From Paraburkholderia silvatlantica (lineage in GTDB: Bacteria > Pseudomonadota > Gammaproteobacteria > Burkholderiales > Burkholderiaceae), in the NCBI RefSeq assembly GCF_003096715.1, contig NZ_QEOL01000003.1, positions 372,001 through 436,000 on the forward strand: a DNA stretch of 64,000 bases, written 5' to 3'. Within the stretch, counting starts at the first letter, position 1. Every line of letters starts with the position of its first letter. Both the position numbers and the translations under genes were made by a program. Below, one piece after another: positions 9,160-17,703 of this stretch. Below the pieces are notes generated by a model, which was not told where the DNA came from, ran no database searches, and was given only the letters and a program-made list of their open reading frames with translations.

Positions 9160-9525
9160 ATGCGAGACAACGCCATCCGGTACGACACGCCTGATGAAGA
9201 GCGCCTGCAATCCCTGCTTGCGCAGGAACGCGATGGCCAGACGGGGGGCAGGCGGGCAGGACGCGAGAAAACGATTCAGACAAAGACAGAGACGGAACGG
9301 CGACCTCCCAGTCCCTACACTGTCCACACGCTCGACACCGCGATTGCCCACCTCGAAAGCGCGATCAGTGCGGACAAGGCGATGGCGATCTTCGGCGCGA
9401 GCTATTGGCACTCCCGCGTGCTCGAGCTCCGTTGCACGCCGGGGATCTTGCACATTCAGGAGCGTCGGCTGCAGTGTTTGCTGGACCGGTTCGCTGCCAG
9501 AGCCGGAGAACATGAAATGGAATGA
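9160..9525 (+). CDS. Unknown 121-residue protein
   Basis: Not recognised. GAGGAG sits 8 bases before the ATG at 9160, which beats a GTG 33 bases upstream. The first 60 residues are charged and low in complexity (many Arg, Lys and Thr). Residues 62-115 look like a compact helical domain, including HLESAISADKAMAIFGAS and HIQERRLQCLLDRF. No export signal. It follows the 143-residue gene closely, so co-expression is likely. Function unknown. Confidence 0.65.
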   Translation: MRDNAIRYDTPDEERLQSLLAQERDGQTGGRRAGREKTIQTKTETERRPPSPYTVHTLDTAIAHLESAISADKAMAIFGASYWHSRVLELRCTPGILHIQERRLQCLLDRFAARAGEHEME

Positions 9526-9644
9526 GCGATGCCAGAATCGGCGGGGGAAAGGAGACCGAACAAGATCGGGAAGCGTGAGAGACCACCAAAACCACCAAAA
9601 AATCAGCGAAATAACTATCGACTTGCATTAGCCGGAAACGGCGG

Positions 9645-11684
9645 CTAGAGATCCAGCGTCACGCCGCCCGCTGCCGGATGTCCGGCGCAGATCAGCGCAT
9701 ACCCCGGCTCGACGTCGAACTCCGGCGGTTCGTCGTATGCCACGCTGCCATCGAGCACGCGCGTGGCGCAGGTCCCGCAGATGCCGGAGCGGCAGCTCGA
9801 CACCGCGTCGGCGCCGCAGCGCTCGGCGGTATCGAGCAGCGAGCCCTGCTGCGGCTGCCAGTGCACCGTTTGCGCGATGCGCGCGAATGTTACCGGTCTG
9901 GCTGTCGTTGCCTCGCCGGCAACGGGAGCGCGATCGTGCGTGCGCTTCAAGCTCGATGGCCCGAACGCCTCGAAGCGGATCCGGTCGTCCGCAATATTCA
10001 GCGCGCGCAGCCCGTCGTACAGATCGCGCATGAACGCTTCGGGGCCGCACAGATAAAAGTCGTAGTCGTCGAACGGCAGGAAGCGACGCAACGCAGCGAC
10101 GTTCACGCGGCCCGCGAGCCGGTCGCCATCGAGCGAGTCGCGCTGCGCGGCGCTGTCGTACAGATGCACCGAGACGTTCGGATGGCTGCGTTCGATCTCC
10201 CGCAGCGCCTGTGCGAACGGCCTTTCGCGCTCGCCGCGCGTCCCATGGAACACGTGGATGCGGCGTTGCGGTTCGAGCGCAAGTGCCGCGTCGAGCATCG
10301 CCAGCATCGGCGTGATGCCGATGCCTGCCGCCGCCAGCACGATCGCGCGCGGGCTGCGCGTATCGAGCCTGAACGATCCGCGCGGCGCCAGCGTGTCGAT
10401 CAGCGAGCCGATGCGAACGTGGTCGTGCAGCCAGCGCGACGCTGCGCCGTCGCGCTTCACGCTGATCCGGTAGCGCGCCGGACGTGCGGCGTCGTGCGCC
10501 GCGGAAAGCGTATAGGTGCGCATGAGCGGCTGGTCCGATTCGGGCGTGACGATGCGCAGCGGAAGGTACTGTCCGGCTTCGAACGGCGCGAGCGGCTCGC
10601 TGTCCACCGGTTCGAAATGGAACGAGCGGATCGTCGGGGATTCGTCGCGCACCTCGGCCACGCGCAGCGTGCGCCACGCGCGCGCGTCGGCTTGCTTCGG
10701 CGCGGCCGCCGGCGACGATTGCGTTGCAGCCTGCGCGAACTGGGATGCATATTCGACCGCCGACCATCGCAACGGCAAGGCTTCCCGCACGCGGCGCGCT
10801 TGCGCCACATGAAACCGCACCAGCCGCTGTGCCATCGGGAATTGCGCGACTTCGGGGCCGTCCCAGATCACCTCGGCGCGTACGGCCAGATACAACAGAT
10901 CGCCGCGCGCAAAGTCGACGAACAGCAGCCCCGCACGCGAATCGCGCAGCAGGTTGCCGATCGTGTTGAAGAACTGGTTGCCGCTGAAGTCGGGCGCGGT
11001 CAGCGTGCGCACGTCGTCGATGCGCACGAAGCCGGGCATGCCGCCGCGATGCGACACGTCGGCGCCGCCCGCCGCGCCAGCTGCGTCATCGAGATTGGCG
11101 CTGGCGATGAAGAATACGTCCGCGCGTGCGATCAACGCGCGGTCTTCCACCGAAAGTGCCTGCGCATGTTCGACCGTGGCATTCGCCGGCGTGTTGCCGG
11201 CGAATGCCGGTTCACGTCCATTGATGTATTTCGCGCAGTTGCCGAAGCTCTGCTTGACTGCGAGCGTCACCACGCCGCCATCGACGGCCTGGATCACGCC
11301 ATTTACGCGGTTGCGCCGCCGCGTGTGCGGCTGGATGCCGAGCCCGCCGATACGCGCGCCAGGCACCCAGCTTCCTTCGAGCGGATCGCCCGGCAGCGCG
11401 CCGCCGTCGACGCGCAGCGTGCGGCTGTCCGGCGTCGACACGAAGCCCGCCGCGTTCGCGCGCAGCGTCGCCCACGGCTGACCGGTTGCATCCACGCCGC
11501 CGAACACCATGAAGGGCAGCATCGCGAAGAACGCGCGATGCTGGTCCGGCATGGAGTCGCGGATGCCGCGCGAGCCGTTTTCGAGTGCAACGCCGGCCAC
11601 GCCCGCGCGCCATTGGGCCTCGCGCTCGCCGTCGTGAAACGGCCCGGCGGCGCGGTACGGATTCAGTTCGGGGAGAGCGGTCAT
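9645..11684 (-). CDS. Three-domain flavoprotein: PNPOx-like FMN domain + ferredoxin reductase + 2Fe-2S ferredoxin
   Basis: A 679-residue redox fusion. Residues about 30-320 resemble the pyridoxamine-phosphate-oxidase/FMN-binding split barrel. About 345-580 is a ferredoxin-NADP reductase fold with FAD motif RTYTLS and NAD(P) motif AAGIGITPMLAM. The last 90 residues are a plant-type 2Fe-2S domain with CRSGICGTC and a distal Cys in LICAG. It should pass electrons from NAD(P)H via FAD to the iron-sulfur centre and perhaps FMN. The GST gene lies 33 bases upstream in the same operon, behind a divergent LysR gene, which suggests response to an electrophile or oxidant. Substrate unknown. Confidence 0.9.
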   Translation of the reverse strand: MTALPELNPYRAAGPFHDGEREAQWRAGVAGVALENGSRGIRDSMPDQHRAFFAMLPFMVFGGVDATGQPWATLRANAAGFVSTPDSRTLRVDGGALPGDPLEGSWVPGARIGGLGIQPHTRRRNRVNGVIQAVDGGVVTLAVKQSFGNCAKYINGREPAFAGNTPANATVEHAQALSVEDRALIARADVFFIASANLDDAAGAAGGADVSHRGGMPGFVRIDDVRTLTAPDFSGNQFFNTIGNLLRDSRAGLLFVDFARGDLLYLAVRAEVIWDGPEVAQFPMAQRLVRFHVAQARRVREALPLRWSAVEYASQFAQAATQSSPAAAPKQADARAWRTLRVAEVRDESPTIRSFHFEPVDSEPLAPFEAGQYLPLRIVTPESDQPLMRTYTLSAAHDAARPARYRISVKRDGAASRWLHDHVRIGSLIDTLAPRGSFRLDTRSPRAIVLAAAGIGITPMLAMLDAALALEPQRRIHVFHGTRGERERPFAQALREIERSHPNVSVHLYDSAAQRDSLDGDRLAGRVNVAALRRFLPFDDYDFYLCGPEAFMRDLYDGLRALNIADDRIRFEAFGPSSLKRTHDRAPVAGEATTARPVTFARIAQTVHWQPQQGSLLDTAERCGADAVSSCRSGICGTCATRVLDGSVAYDEPPEFDVEPGYALICAGHPAAGGVTLDL

Positions 11685-11717
11685 GACGGTCCCGGGTTGG
11701 CGGCGCGCAAGTGCCGT

Positions 11718-12359
11718 TCAGACGGCGAGCAGGCCCGCTTTCGTCGATGGCATCGGCACGAAGCCCGGCAACGCGGCCACGCGCTCGAGCCATGCGCGCA
11801 GATGCGGATACGGCTCCAGCGACACGCCGCCTTCGGGCGCGTGCGCGATGTAGGTATGCGCGGCAATGTCGGCGATCGTCACGTGGTCGCCCGCGGCGAA
11901 CGGCTTGTGCGCGAGTTCCGCGTCGAGCAGCGGCAGCAGCGTCCGCGCGATCTGCTGTGCACGCGCCAGATCGAGATCGCTCTTGAATACGTGGACGAGA
12001 CGCGCGGCGCACGGCCCGAACGCGATCGGGCCGGCTGCGAGCGACAGCCAGCGCTGCACGGCAGCCGCGCCGGGAGGATCGTCGGGAAGCCACGACGGAT
12101 CGCCGTAGCGCTTGGCCAGATAGACGAGAATCGCGTTCGAATCGAACAACACCGTGTCGCCATCGACAATCGTCGGGACCTGGCCGAAGGGATTGAGCTT
12201 CAGGTAGGCGGGCTGGCGGTGTTCGCCCGCGGCGAGATCCACCGGCACGATCTCGAACGGCAGATCCAGCATGGACAGGAATAGCCGGACACGGTGTCCG
12301 TGGCCGGACAGCAGCGTGGTGTACAGGCGGATCGGCGTGGCGGGACGGACAGCGGGCAT
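11718..12359 (-). CDS. Glutathione S-transferase
   Basis: Cytoplasmic GST of 213 residues. The thioredoxin-like N-terminal half has the glutathione-binding signature PFGQVPTIVDGD followed by LFDSNAILVYLAKRYG (the SNAI motif). The helical C-terminal half ends in RAWLERVAALPGFVPM. I chose the second ATG (12359) because GGAG lies 6 bases upstream; the ATG at 12371 has no ribosome site. It is the first gene of the operon with the PNPOx/FNR/ferredoxin fusion and is divergent from a LysR regulator. Confidence 0.92.
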   Translation of the reverse strand: MPAVRPATPIRLYTTLLSGHGHRVRLFLSMLDLPFEIVPVDLAAGEHRQPAYLKLNPFGQVPTIVDGDTVLFDSNAILVYLAKRYGDPSWLPDDPPGAAAVQRWLSLAAGPIAFGPCAARLVHVFKSDLDLARAQQIARTLLPLLDAELAHKPFAAGDHVTIADIAAHTYIAHAPEGGVSLEPYPHLRAWLERVAALPGFVPMPSTKAGLLAV

Positions 12360-12485
12360 CGCATTCTCCATATCGATAGCGCTTCGGGATGAAGCGGCAA
12401 GGAGCGTTCAGATTAGGCAATGGCGGCGCGCGCGAGAAGACTGCTAAGCTTGCATTCATTTTCTATCGAAAGTGGACAATCGCCG

Positions 12486-13430
12486 ATGACCGATATACGC
12501 GACGTGAATCTGAACCGGCTGGCGGTATTCGTCGCCGTGGTCGAGGCGGGGTCGCTTACGGCGGCGGCCGAGCGGCTCGGCATCGCCAAGACGATGGTCA
12601 GTGCGCATATGCAGCGCCTCGAACGCGAGGTCGGCGCGAGCCTGATCACGCGCACCACGCGGCAGCTGTCCGTGACCGATGCGGGTCGTGCGTTTTACGA
12701 CGCCAGCTGCCGCATCCTGCAGATGACGGAAGAGGCGCTTGCGGCCGTCTCGGACGAGGCCACGCCCGCGCGCGGCGCGCTGCGGGTCAGCGCGCCTGTC
12801 GACTACGGCGCGCAGATCGTAGCGCCCGCGCTCGTCGATCTGCGTGCTGTCTATCCGGAGCTCGACATCGAACTGATATGCGCCGATCACTACGTCGACC
12901 TGATCGGCGAGGGGATCGATCTGGCTGTGCGGCTGGGCAATCTGCCGGACTCGAACTACCGCACGGTGAAACTCGGCAGCTACGTGCGCTGGCTGGTCGC
13001 GAGCCCCGCGTTCGTTGCGCGGCACGGCATGCCGAGGTCGCTGAACGCATTGACGTCCTTGCCGCACATCGCGATGACCGTGCTTCGGCATCCGTCGACG
13101 CTCGAGTTGACGCGCGATGCCGGGCGCCTCGCGGCGGGCCGCGTCACCCGCGGCAAAGTCGTGCGCCGCGTGCGCTGCGTGAATGCGCTGAGCGTGAACA
13201 CGGCGACGTCGGCACGCGCGGCGGTCCTCGCGGGCGGCGGCTTTGCCGCGCTGACCGACTTCTCGACGCGCGCCGATCTTGTGTCCGGCGCGCTCGTCCG
13301 CTTGCTGCCCGAATGGTCCGGCGTGCCTTTGAATGTCCAGGCCGTATTTGCGCCGACGAACTACCCGTCGGGCAAGGTGCGGGCTGTCATCGAGGCGCTT
13401 AAGGCGAGGATCGCGACACGTGCCGCGTAA
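12486..13430 (+). CDS. LysR-family transcription regulator
   Basis: A 314-residue LysR protein. N-terminal winged helix-turn-helix at 7-65 (LNRLAVFVAVVEAGSLTAAA), then an effector domain with segments such as DIELICADHYVDLIGEGIDLAVRLG, typical of the CrgA/DsdC-like branch. It is divergent from GST and the redox fusion, so it most likely controls that operon. The 114-base gap contains two copies of CTATCGA, one near each gene. The effector is unknown. Confidence 0.92.
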   Translation: MTDIRDVNLNRLAVFVAVVEAGSLTAAAERLGIAKTMVSAHMQRLEREVGASLITRTTRQLSVTDAGRAFYDASCRILQMTEEALAAVSDEATPARGALRVSAPVDYGAQIVAPALVDLRAVYPELDIELICADHYVDLIGEGIDLAVRLGNLPDSNYRTVKLGSYVRWLVASPAFVARHGMPRSLNALTSLPHIAMTVLRHPSTLELTRDAGRLAAGRVTRGKVVRRVRCVNALSVNTATSARAAVLAGGGFAALTDFSTRADLVSGALVRLLPEWSGVPLNVQAVFAPTNYPSGKVRAVIEALKARIATRAA

Positions 13431-13477
13431 GCGAGCCTGGCTGCTCGCGCGCGTGACGTTGCACATGCGCCGCGAGA

Positions 13478-14704
13478 TCAGCCTTGCGGCAAAAAACGAT
13501 CCTCGACGAAAAACCGCCGGCGAGCCTTTTCGTCCGATGGCGTCTCCGGCCCGAGCCCCGGTAGATCAGGCGCGCGATCGGGCTCCATGGCGAAACACGG
13601 CAGGATGCGGGCGCGGCGCTCGTCAGCGGTCGCGCCGCGTTCGTACAGCAACTGGGTGAGCCAGTCCAGTACGCGGTGCAGGGCGCCGTAATACCGGTCG
13701 TGCTCGAAGGCGTATGCGTGCGCGGCGGCTTCCCAGTCATCGTTAGCGAGCAAGCGGTCAAGCAGCACCCTGACGTCGCGCAGCGTCAACGAGAGCCCGC
13801 ATCCCCATGACGGGTCGCTGGCCGCCGCCGCGTCTCCGATAAGCACCACACTGCCGTTGCAGGGGTGCTCGACCCAGGTGTCCGCGCCGGGATAGGCCGC
13901 GAGCGGGCCAACGACACGCGCGCGTCCGAACCAGTCGCGCGGCACGCCGGTATCGACGCAGGCGTCGAGGAACTCGCGGATATGCCCGCTGCCGCTGATG
14001 GGGTGCGCGCGCTGCCCGACCCATGAGACGAAGTACGTCCTGAACCGCTGGTGCCCGATCGGAAAAACCAACGCGGCCTGTCCCAACGCCGGGGACTGGA
14101 AGTGGTGGACCGAATCTTCCGGCGCGTCGAGGCCTTCGTAGAGCACACCCGCCACGACCAGCCGCCCGGGATCCTGGTTGAGGGTGAAGCCGGCTATTCT
14201 GCGCAGCGTCGATCTGCGTCCGTCGGCACCCACCACGAGCCGCGCTTTTACCCGATGCGTGCCGCCATCCGTGCGAATCTCGACGACCGGCGGCTTGCCC
14301 GGATCGGCGTGCACGACTTCGGCGCCGCGCAGCACAATGGCCCCCGATGACTCGGCGGCATCCAGCAGCGTGCGCTGCATCGACGGATGATAGAAGTCCA
14401 GACAGGGGGTGTGCCCAGGGGTGGTATCCGCGAGGTTGCGGGTTTCGGCTGGCACCAGTCCGCTGTATCGCCTCCAGAACGGGACCACGTGCGCTCCGTC
14501 ATCGCACAGCAGTCGATCGATGCCGAGCGCGCGGGCTTCGACGACACCCCAAGGCATCATGCCCTCGCCGCGCACGCGGTCCCTGAACGCCGTCTCGCGT
14601 TCGACAATCAGCGTGCGCGCTCCCGCGCCTGCCAGTGCACGGCCAAGCGTTGCGCCGCCAAGACCGCCGCCCGCGATCACGATGTCGTAGCTGCCCTGTG
14701 TCAT
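13478..14704 (-). CDS. FAD-dependent monooxygenase (PHBH/UbiH fold)
   Basis: Flavoprotein hydroxylase of 408 residues. FAD-binding GxGxxG is IAGGGLGGATLG at 8-19, the DG motif is VVGADGRRSTLRRIAG near residue 165, and the GD motif is VVLIGDAAAASDPSWGCGLSL near 285. GGAGG lies 8 bases before the ATG. It probably acts on an aromatic or other hydrophobic metabolite with NAD(P)H and O2. It is convergent with the LysR gene and has no obvious operon partner, so the substrate is open; halogenase-like members of this fold are another possibility. Confidence 0.88.
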   Translation of the reverse strand: MTQGSYDIVIAGGGLGGATLGRALAGAGARTLIVERETAFRDRVRGEGMMPWGVVEARALGIDRLLCDDGAHVVPFWRRYSGLVPAETRNLADTTPGHTPCLDFYHPSMQRTLLDAAESSGAIVLRGAEVVHADPGKPPVVEIRTDGGTHRVKARLVVGADGRRSTLRRIAGFTLNQDPGRLVVAGVLYEGLDAPEDSVHHFQSPALGQAALVFPIGHQRFRTYFVSWVGQRAHPISGSGHIREFLDACVDTGVPRDWFGRARVVGPLAAYPGADTWVEHPCNGSVVLIGDAAAASDPSWGCGLSLTLRDVRVLLDRLLANDDWEAAAHAYAFEHDRYYGALHRVLDWLTQLLYERGATADERRARILPCFAMEPDRAPDLPGLGPETPSDEKARRRFFVEDRFLPQG

Positions 14705-14923
14705 TTGAAAACCTCCATGCCTGACGGCGACGCGAACCCGGACGTCAGCAAACTGACGGCGCATGAGGCGCTTGAGCGTGCGGGTCCCGAGGCGTGCGGA
14801 TAGCGCAATTATGCGACTCGCATACGCCTGCGGAGGCAAGATTTGATGTGGCATGCGCCGAATCGCATCGACGCCGATGTCAGCGTTCGCGGGGCAAGGG
14901 CAAGCGGTGAGCCGCGGGCGTCG

Positions 14924-15919
14924 TTACGGGTCGAAAGCCGCAATCTCGATTTCAGGATTCACCAGATCGTTGTCGCGCTTGTTCTGCTCGGTCCAGATCT
15001 GGCTATCGGGAAACCAGAATGCGTTTTCGCGTGGCGGCACGACGAGCCTCACTCGCAGCGACGGATTGAAGATCTTCGACCAGGCCGAGAGGTAGGAGGG
15101 CGTCTTGATCAACTGACTGCAATTTGCGAGCAGCAGACTCGCGACCAAGGCTTCGCGGCCGATTGCGAGCCCGGGATGTCCGCTGAAGTGCACGGGCTTC
15201 CCTGCGCTCGCGAGCAGCGTGGCCGGCGCGACGCTGACGGGCACAGCGAAACCCCACTGGCGGAAGAAGTCAAGGAAGGCCTGCTCGTCGCTGGAGACGA
15301 AGATGTTCGTGAGCCGGCGATCGACAGCAAGTGTTTGCTCGACCATGCGGCAAAACGCATTCCAGTCGATTGTATGGGCCTCGAACCTCTTGTCCGTGCC
15401 GCGAAAATGGACGCCCAACGTCGAGGCGCCGATATCGAGCCGCTCGCTGATGTGCGCGACTTCCTCGCGGATCGATTCGCCTGGCCGGTAGTTCGACAGG
15501 AATACCGTACTCGCCCGCGCGAGCCCGAGGCCGGCTTCGTAACGGCGAAAGCCCAGATCGCCGAGATCGTGCACGATCGACGTTCGCAAATCCGCCCTCG
15601 CGGCGTCCGGCACGGCGGACGGTGCGAGGTTTTCAAAGTATTCGGCCAGCCAGTCGATCTTGCATTGCGCGTCGCCATAGCTGCCGCCGCGCGCCGAAAT
15701 GACAGGGGTCAAGCGCTTTTCGTCGCAGTACAGGAGGATGCACAAGACGATCTGCATGACGGAAAAAAAGCCCGAATTTGCGCGAATCTCGATGACGAAG
15801 TGGCCACGGTTGAGGCGCTGCTTCGCGTGCAGGGAAAGGCGAGCGGGCGTATTGAGCACGTTCTTGACGCCTTCGCTGCGCCGCATCTGCTTTGCGAATC
15901 CAATGAGGTTTCTGAACAT
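14924..15919 (-). CDS. Fucosyltransferase-like glycosyltransferase (GT23/NodZ-like)
   Basis: A 331-residue protein carrying the GDP-fucose-binding pattern of alpha-1,6/O-fucosyltransferases: GVHFRGTDK with His171, Arg173 and Asp176, followed by IFVSSDEQAFLDFF and a C-terminal LVASLLLANCSQLIKTPSYLSAWS run. No signal peptide; a short hydrophobic stretch at 52-64 may be a core strand. AAGGG precedes the ATG. The gene is alone, with no sugar-nucleotide or polysaccharide genes beside it. Acceptor unknown. Family assignment rests on motif recognition only. Confidence 0.7.
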   Translation of the reverse strand: MFRNLIGFAKQMRRSEGVKNVLNTPARLSLHAKQRLNRGHFVIEIRANSGFFSVMQIVLCILLYCDEKRLTPVISARGGSYGDAQCKIDWLAEYFENLAPSAVPDAARADLRTSIVHDLGDLGFRRYEAGLGLARASTVFLSNYRPGESIREEVAHISERLDIGASTLGVHFRGTDKRFEAHTIDWNAFCRMVEQTLAVDRRLTNIFVSSDEQAFLDFFRQWGFAVPVSVAPATLLASAGKPVHFSGHPGLAIGREALVASLLLANCSQLIKTPSYLSAWSKIFNPSLRVRLVVPPRENAFWFPDSQIWTEQNKRDNDLVNPEIEIAAFDP

Positions 15920-16217
15920 GCCATGTCCCTTTGATCCAGAAACGGGGATTCCCTTTCGGGCTGGGCGACGCCGCTTCCTGTTCGCAGGCGAGCGGTGCGC
16001 ACACGGTAGAACCCGTCGATGGATGCGCCTTTAACTGCGTTAGCAACGATTGCGGGATGAGACGTATATTTTCCGACGATAGCGGGATCGTCGCGCACGC
16101 CTGGCTGGCTGGTTATTTGGCGTCCTAAGCGGTTTCGCCATTTTAGTATGGCATGTTTACGCATTGATTAAGCTGAGGATTCGGTGGCATCCCCAATGCC
16201 GGTGATCTCTCGCCAGA
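15920..16217. other. Intergenic region, no gene seen
   Basis: About 300 bases between two minus-strand genes. It becomes AT-rich at 16138-16180, which would suit a promoter for the glycosyltransferase gene only at a distance. No convincing reading frame with a ribosome site, no repeat, no terminator. Confidence 0.4.
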
Positions 16218-16814
16218 TTAGCCGAACGGCTTGAGCTGCGACTCCGGCACGTCGATACGGAGGTTTTCCATGAGCACCGTTTCGATCGGCTCGCGCGACT
16301 CGCCTTCGCTCACGACCTTGACAGGCAGCCCATGGCTCAAATCGAACCATAACTCATAGCGGAACACGCCGGTCGCGAACTGTCCGGCCCGGCACGTCAC
16401 GGTCACATGCGCCGTCTGGCGCGTGCCGATCGTCTCGGCGCCGACGACCTGTGTGTCGCCATGCAGTCGAAGCTCGCGGACATTGACCAGCAGTGCGCCG
16501 ATATCGGACTCGTCGACGCGATGCCCCTGCGGGCTTTGAATCATGTGATTGTCGGGGCTCAGCGTGAGCCTCGGAAACGTGTCCATACCGAACGGCCAAA
16601 GCTTGACCTTACCCGATTCCGGGTTGAAGGTGAGCGTCGCGCCGCCATGCGGCCGGATAAAGTCCATCCGGACGAGGCCGGGCTTTCGGTAGCCATAGAG
16701 CACTTCGACCGTTTCGGCTCCCGCCGATGTCGATTTCAACGTGACCTGGTAGTTTGCGAGCGCATCGAAGCGTGCCTGCGCGAGGGCCACGAAATCCCGG
16801 TCTGGGAGCGTCAT
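16218..16814 (-). CDS. LolA/DUF1571-like protein without a signal peptide
   Basis: A 198-residue protein whose pattern (helical start FVALAQARFDALANYQVTL, then LVRMDFIRPHGGATLTFNP and repeated amphipathic strands) resembles the LolA/RseB-type half-barrel that binds lipid chains. AGGAGGGG directly precedes the ATG, so the start is well supported. No signal peptide is visible there, which is odd for a family that normally works in the periplasm. Function unknown; divergent from the SRPBCC gene. Confidence 0.7.
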   Translation of the reverse strand: MTLPDRDFVALAQARFDALANYQVTLKSTSAGAETVEVLYGYRKPGLVRMDFIRPHGGATLTFNPESGKVKLWPFGMDTFPRLTLSPDNHMIQSPQGHRVDESDIGALLVNVRELRLHGDTQVVGAETIGTRQTAHVTVTCRAGQFATGVFRYELWFDLSHGLPVKVVSEGESREPIETVLMENLRIDVPESQLKPFG

Positions 16815-16918
16815 TGCCCCCTCCTATACTCGAACGTGGAAGATGGGCCATTCTGGAGCACGGCTTCGCACCGTGCAATCCACGCCTGACGCTGGCGCAG
16901 ACAAGGAGGAAGTGAACG

Positions 16919-17410
16919 ATGGCGGAATTCCGTCTGACCACCTTATGGTGTATCGAGGCGCCGGTTCAGCCGGTCTGGGACGCGATCCACGATGCGATGA
17001 ACTGGCCGAGGTGGTGGAAGAACGTCGAGGCGGTACGCGAGCTGCAAGCGGGCGAGACCGACGGGCTGGGTGCGGTGCATCGTTACACGTGGAAAGGCGT
17101 GCTGCCTTATCGCGTGATCATCGACGTGCGCGTCACGCGCGTCGCGCCGCTTGTTGCCCTCGAGGGCGAGGCCAGCGGCGCACTGGAGGGCGTGGGGCGC
17201 TGGCATTTCGCGGCCGAAGGCGGCCGCACGGTGGTGCGCTACGATTGGCACGTCAGGACGGCCAGTGCGTGGATGAGCGCGGTCGCGCTCGCGCCCTTCG
17301 CACAGCTGGCATTCCGCTGGAATCACGATTCGATCATGCGCGAAGGCGGCCTCGCGCTTGCGCGCCTGCTCGAGGCACGTTGCATCGACTGCAGCGGCAA
17401 ACCGCGATAA
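16919..17410 (+). CDS. SRPBCC (polyketide cyclase/START-like) family protein
   Basis: A 163-residue ligand-binding helix-grip protein. It starts with an interface strand and the family string PVQPVWDAIHDAMNWPRWW, has a central run of beta strands and ends with a long helix (NHDSIMREGGLALARLLEA). AAGGAGG lies 6-7 bases before the ATG. Such proteins bind hydrophobic ligands or act as cyclases or hydrolases; nothing here fixes the ligand. It is followed by a 52-residue gene and the ABC transporter genes on the same strand. Confidence 0.85.
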   Translation: MAEFRLTTLWCIEAPVQPVWDAIHDAMNWPRWWKNVEAVRELQAGETDGLGAVHRYTWKGVLPYRVIIDVRVTRVAPLVALEGEASGALEGVGRWHFAAEGGRTVVRYDWHVRTASAWMSAVALAPFAQLAFRWNHDSIMREGGLALARLLEARCIDCSGKPR

Positions 17411-17522
17411 GTGCAACAATCGGATTCGTCAGTGCGCTTGCACACGCTTTCTGCAAGATTTCCGCGAGACGGAGGTGTTATGAACATGCCCCACCGCTTA
17501 CTTGCCGTGCATGGGAGGCAAC

Positions 17523-17681
17523 ATGACTGAGATCGAGAAGGAGCCTGTCGTCGCAGTGCTGAAGGAATACGCGCGCCAGATGATCCAGGTCGAGGAACTG
17601 CACGCGGGCGAGGTCGACAGGATGCTGCGCCGTCCGGGCACGACCGCGACGTTGCTGCGGCAGGGCATGGATCACGCCTGA
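17523..17681 (+). CDS. Small unknown protein, 52 residues
   Basis: A short frame with a strong GGGAGG 4-5 bases before the ATG. It encodes an acidic, helix-prone peptide (VVAVLKEYARQMIQVEELHA) without a hydrophobic segment. It lies between the SRPBCC gene and the ABC ATPase, ending 22 bases before the latter, so it may be part of the same transcript. Family not recognised; coding status is inferred from the ribosome site and sensible amino-acid composition. Confidence 0.55.
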   Translation: MTEIEKEPVVAVLKEYARQMIQVEELHAGEVDRMLRRPGTTATLLRQGMDHA

Positions 17682-17703
17682 CCGGCGCTGCGTGTGGCTC
17701 GAC

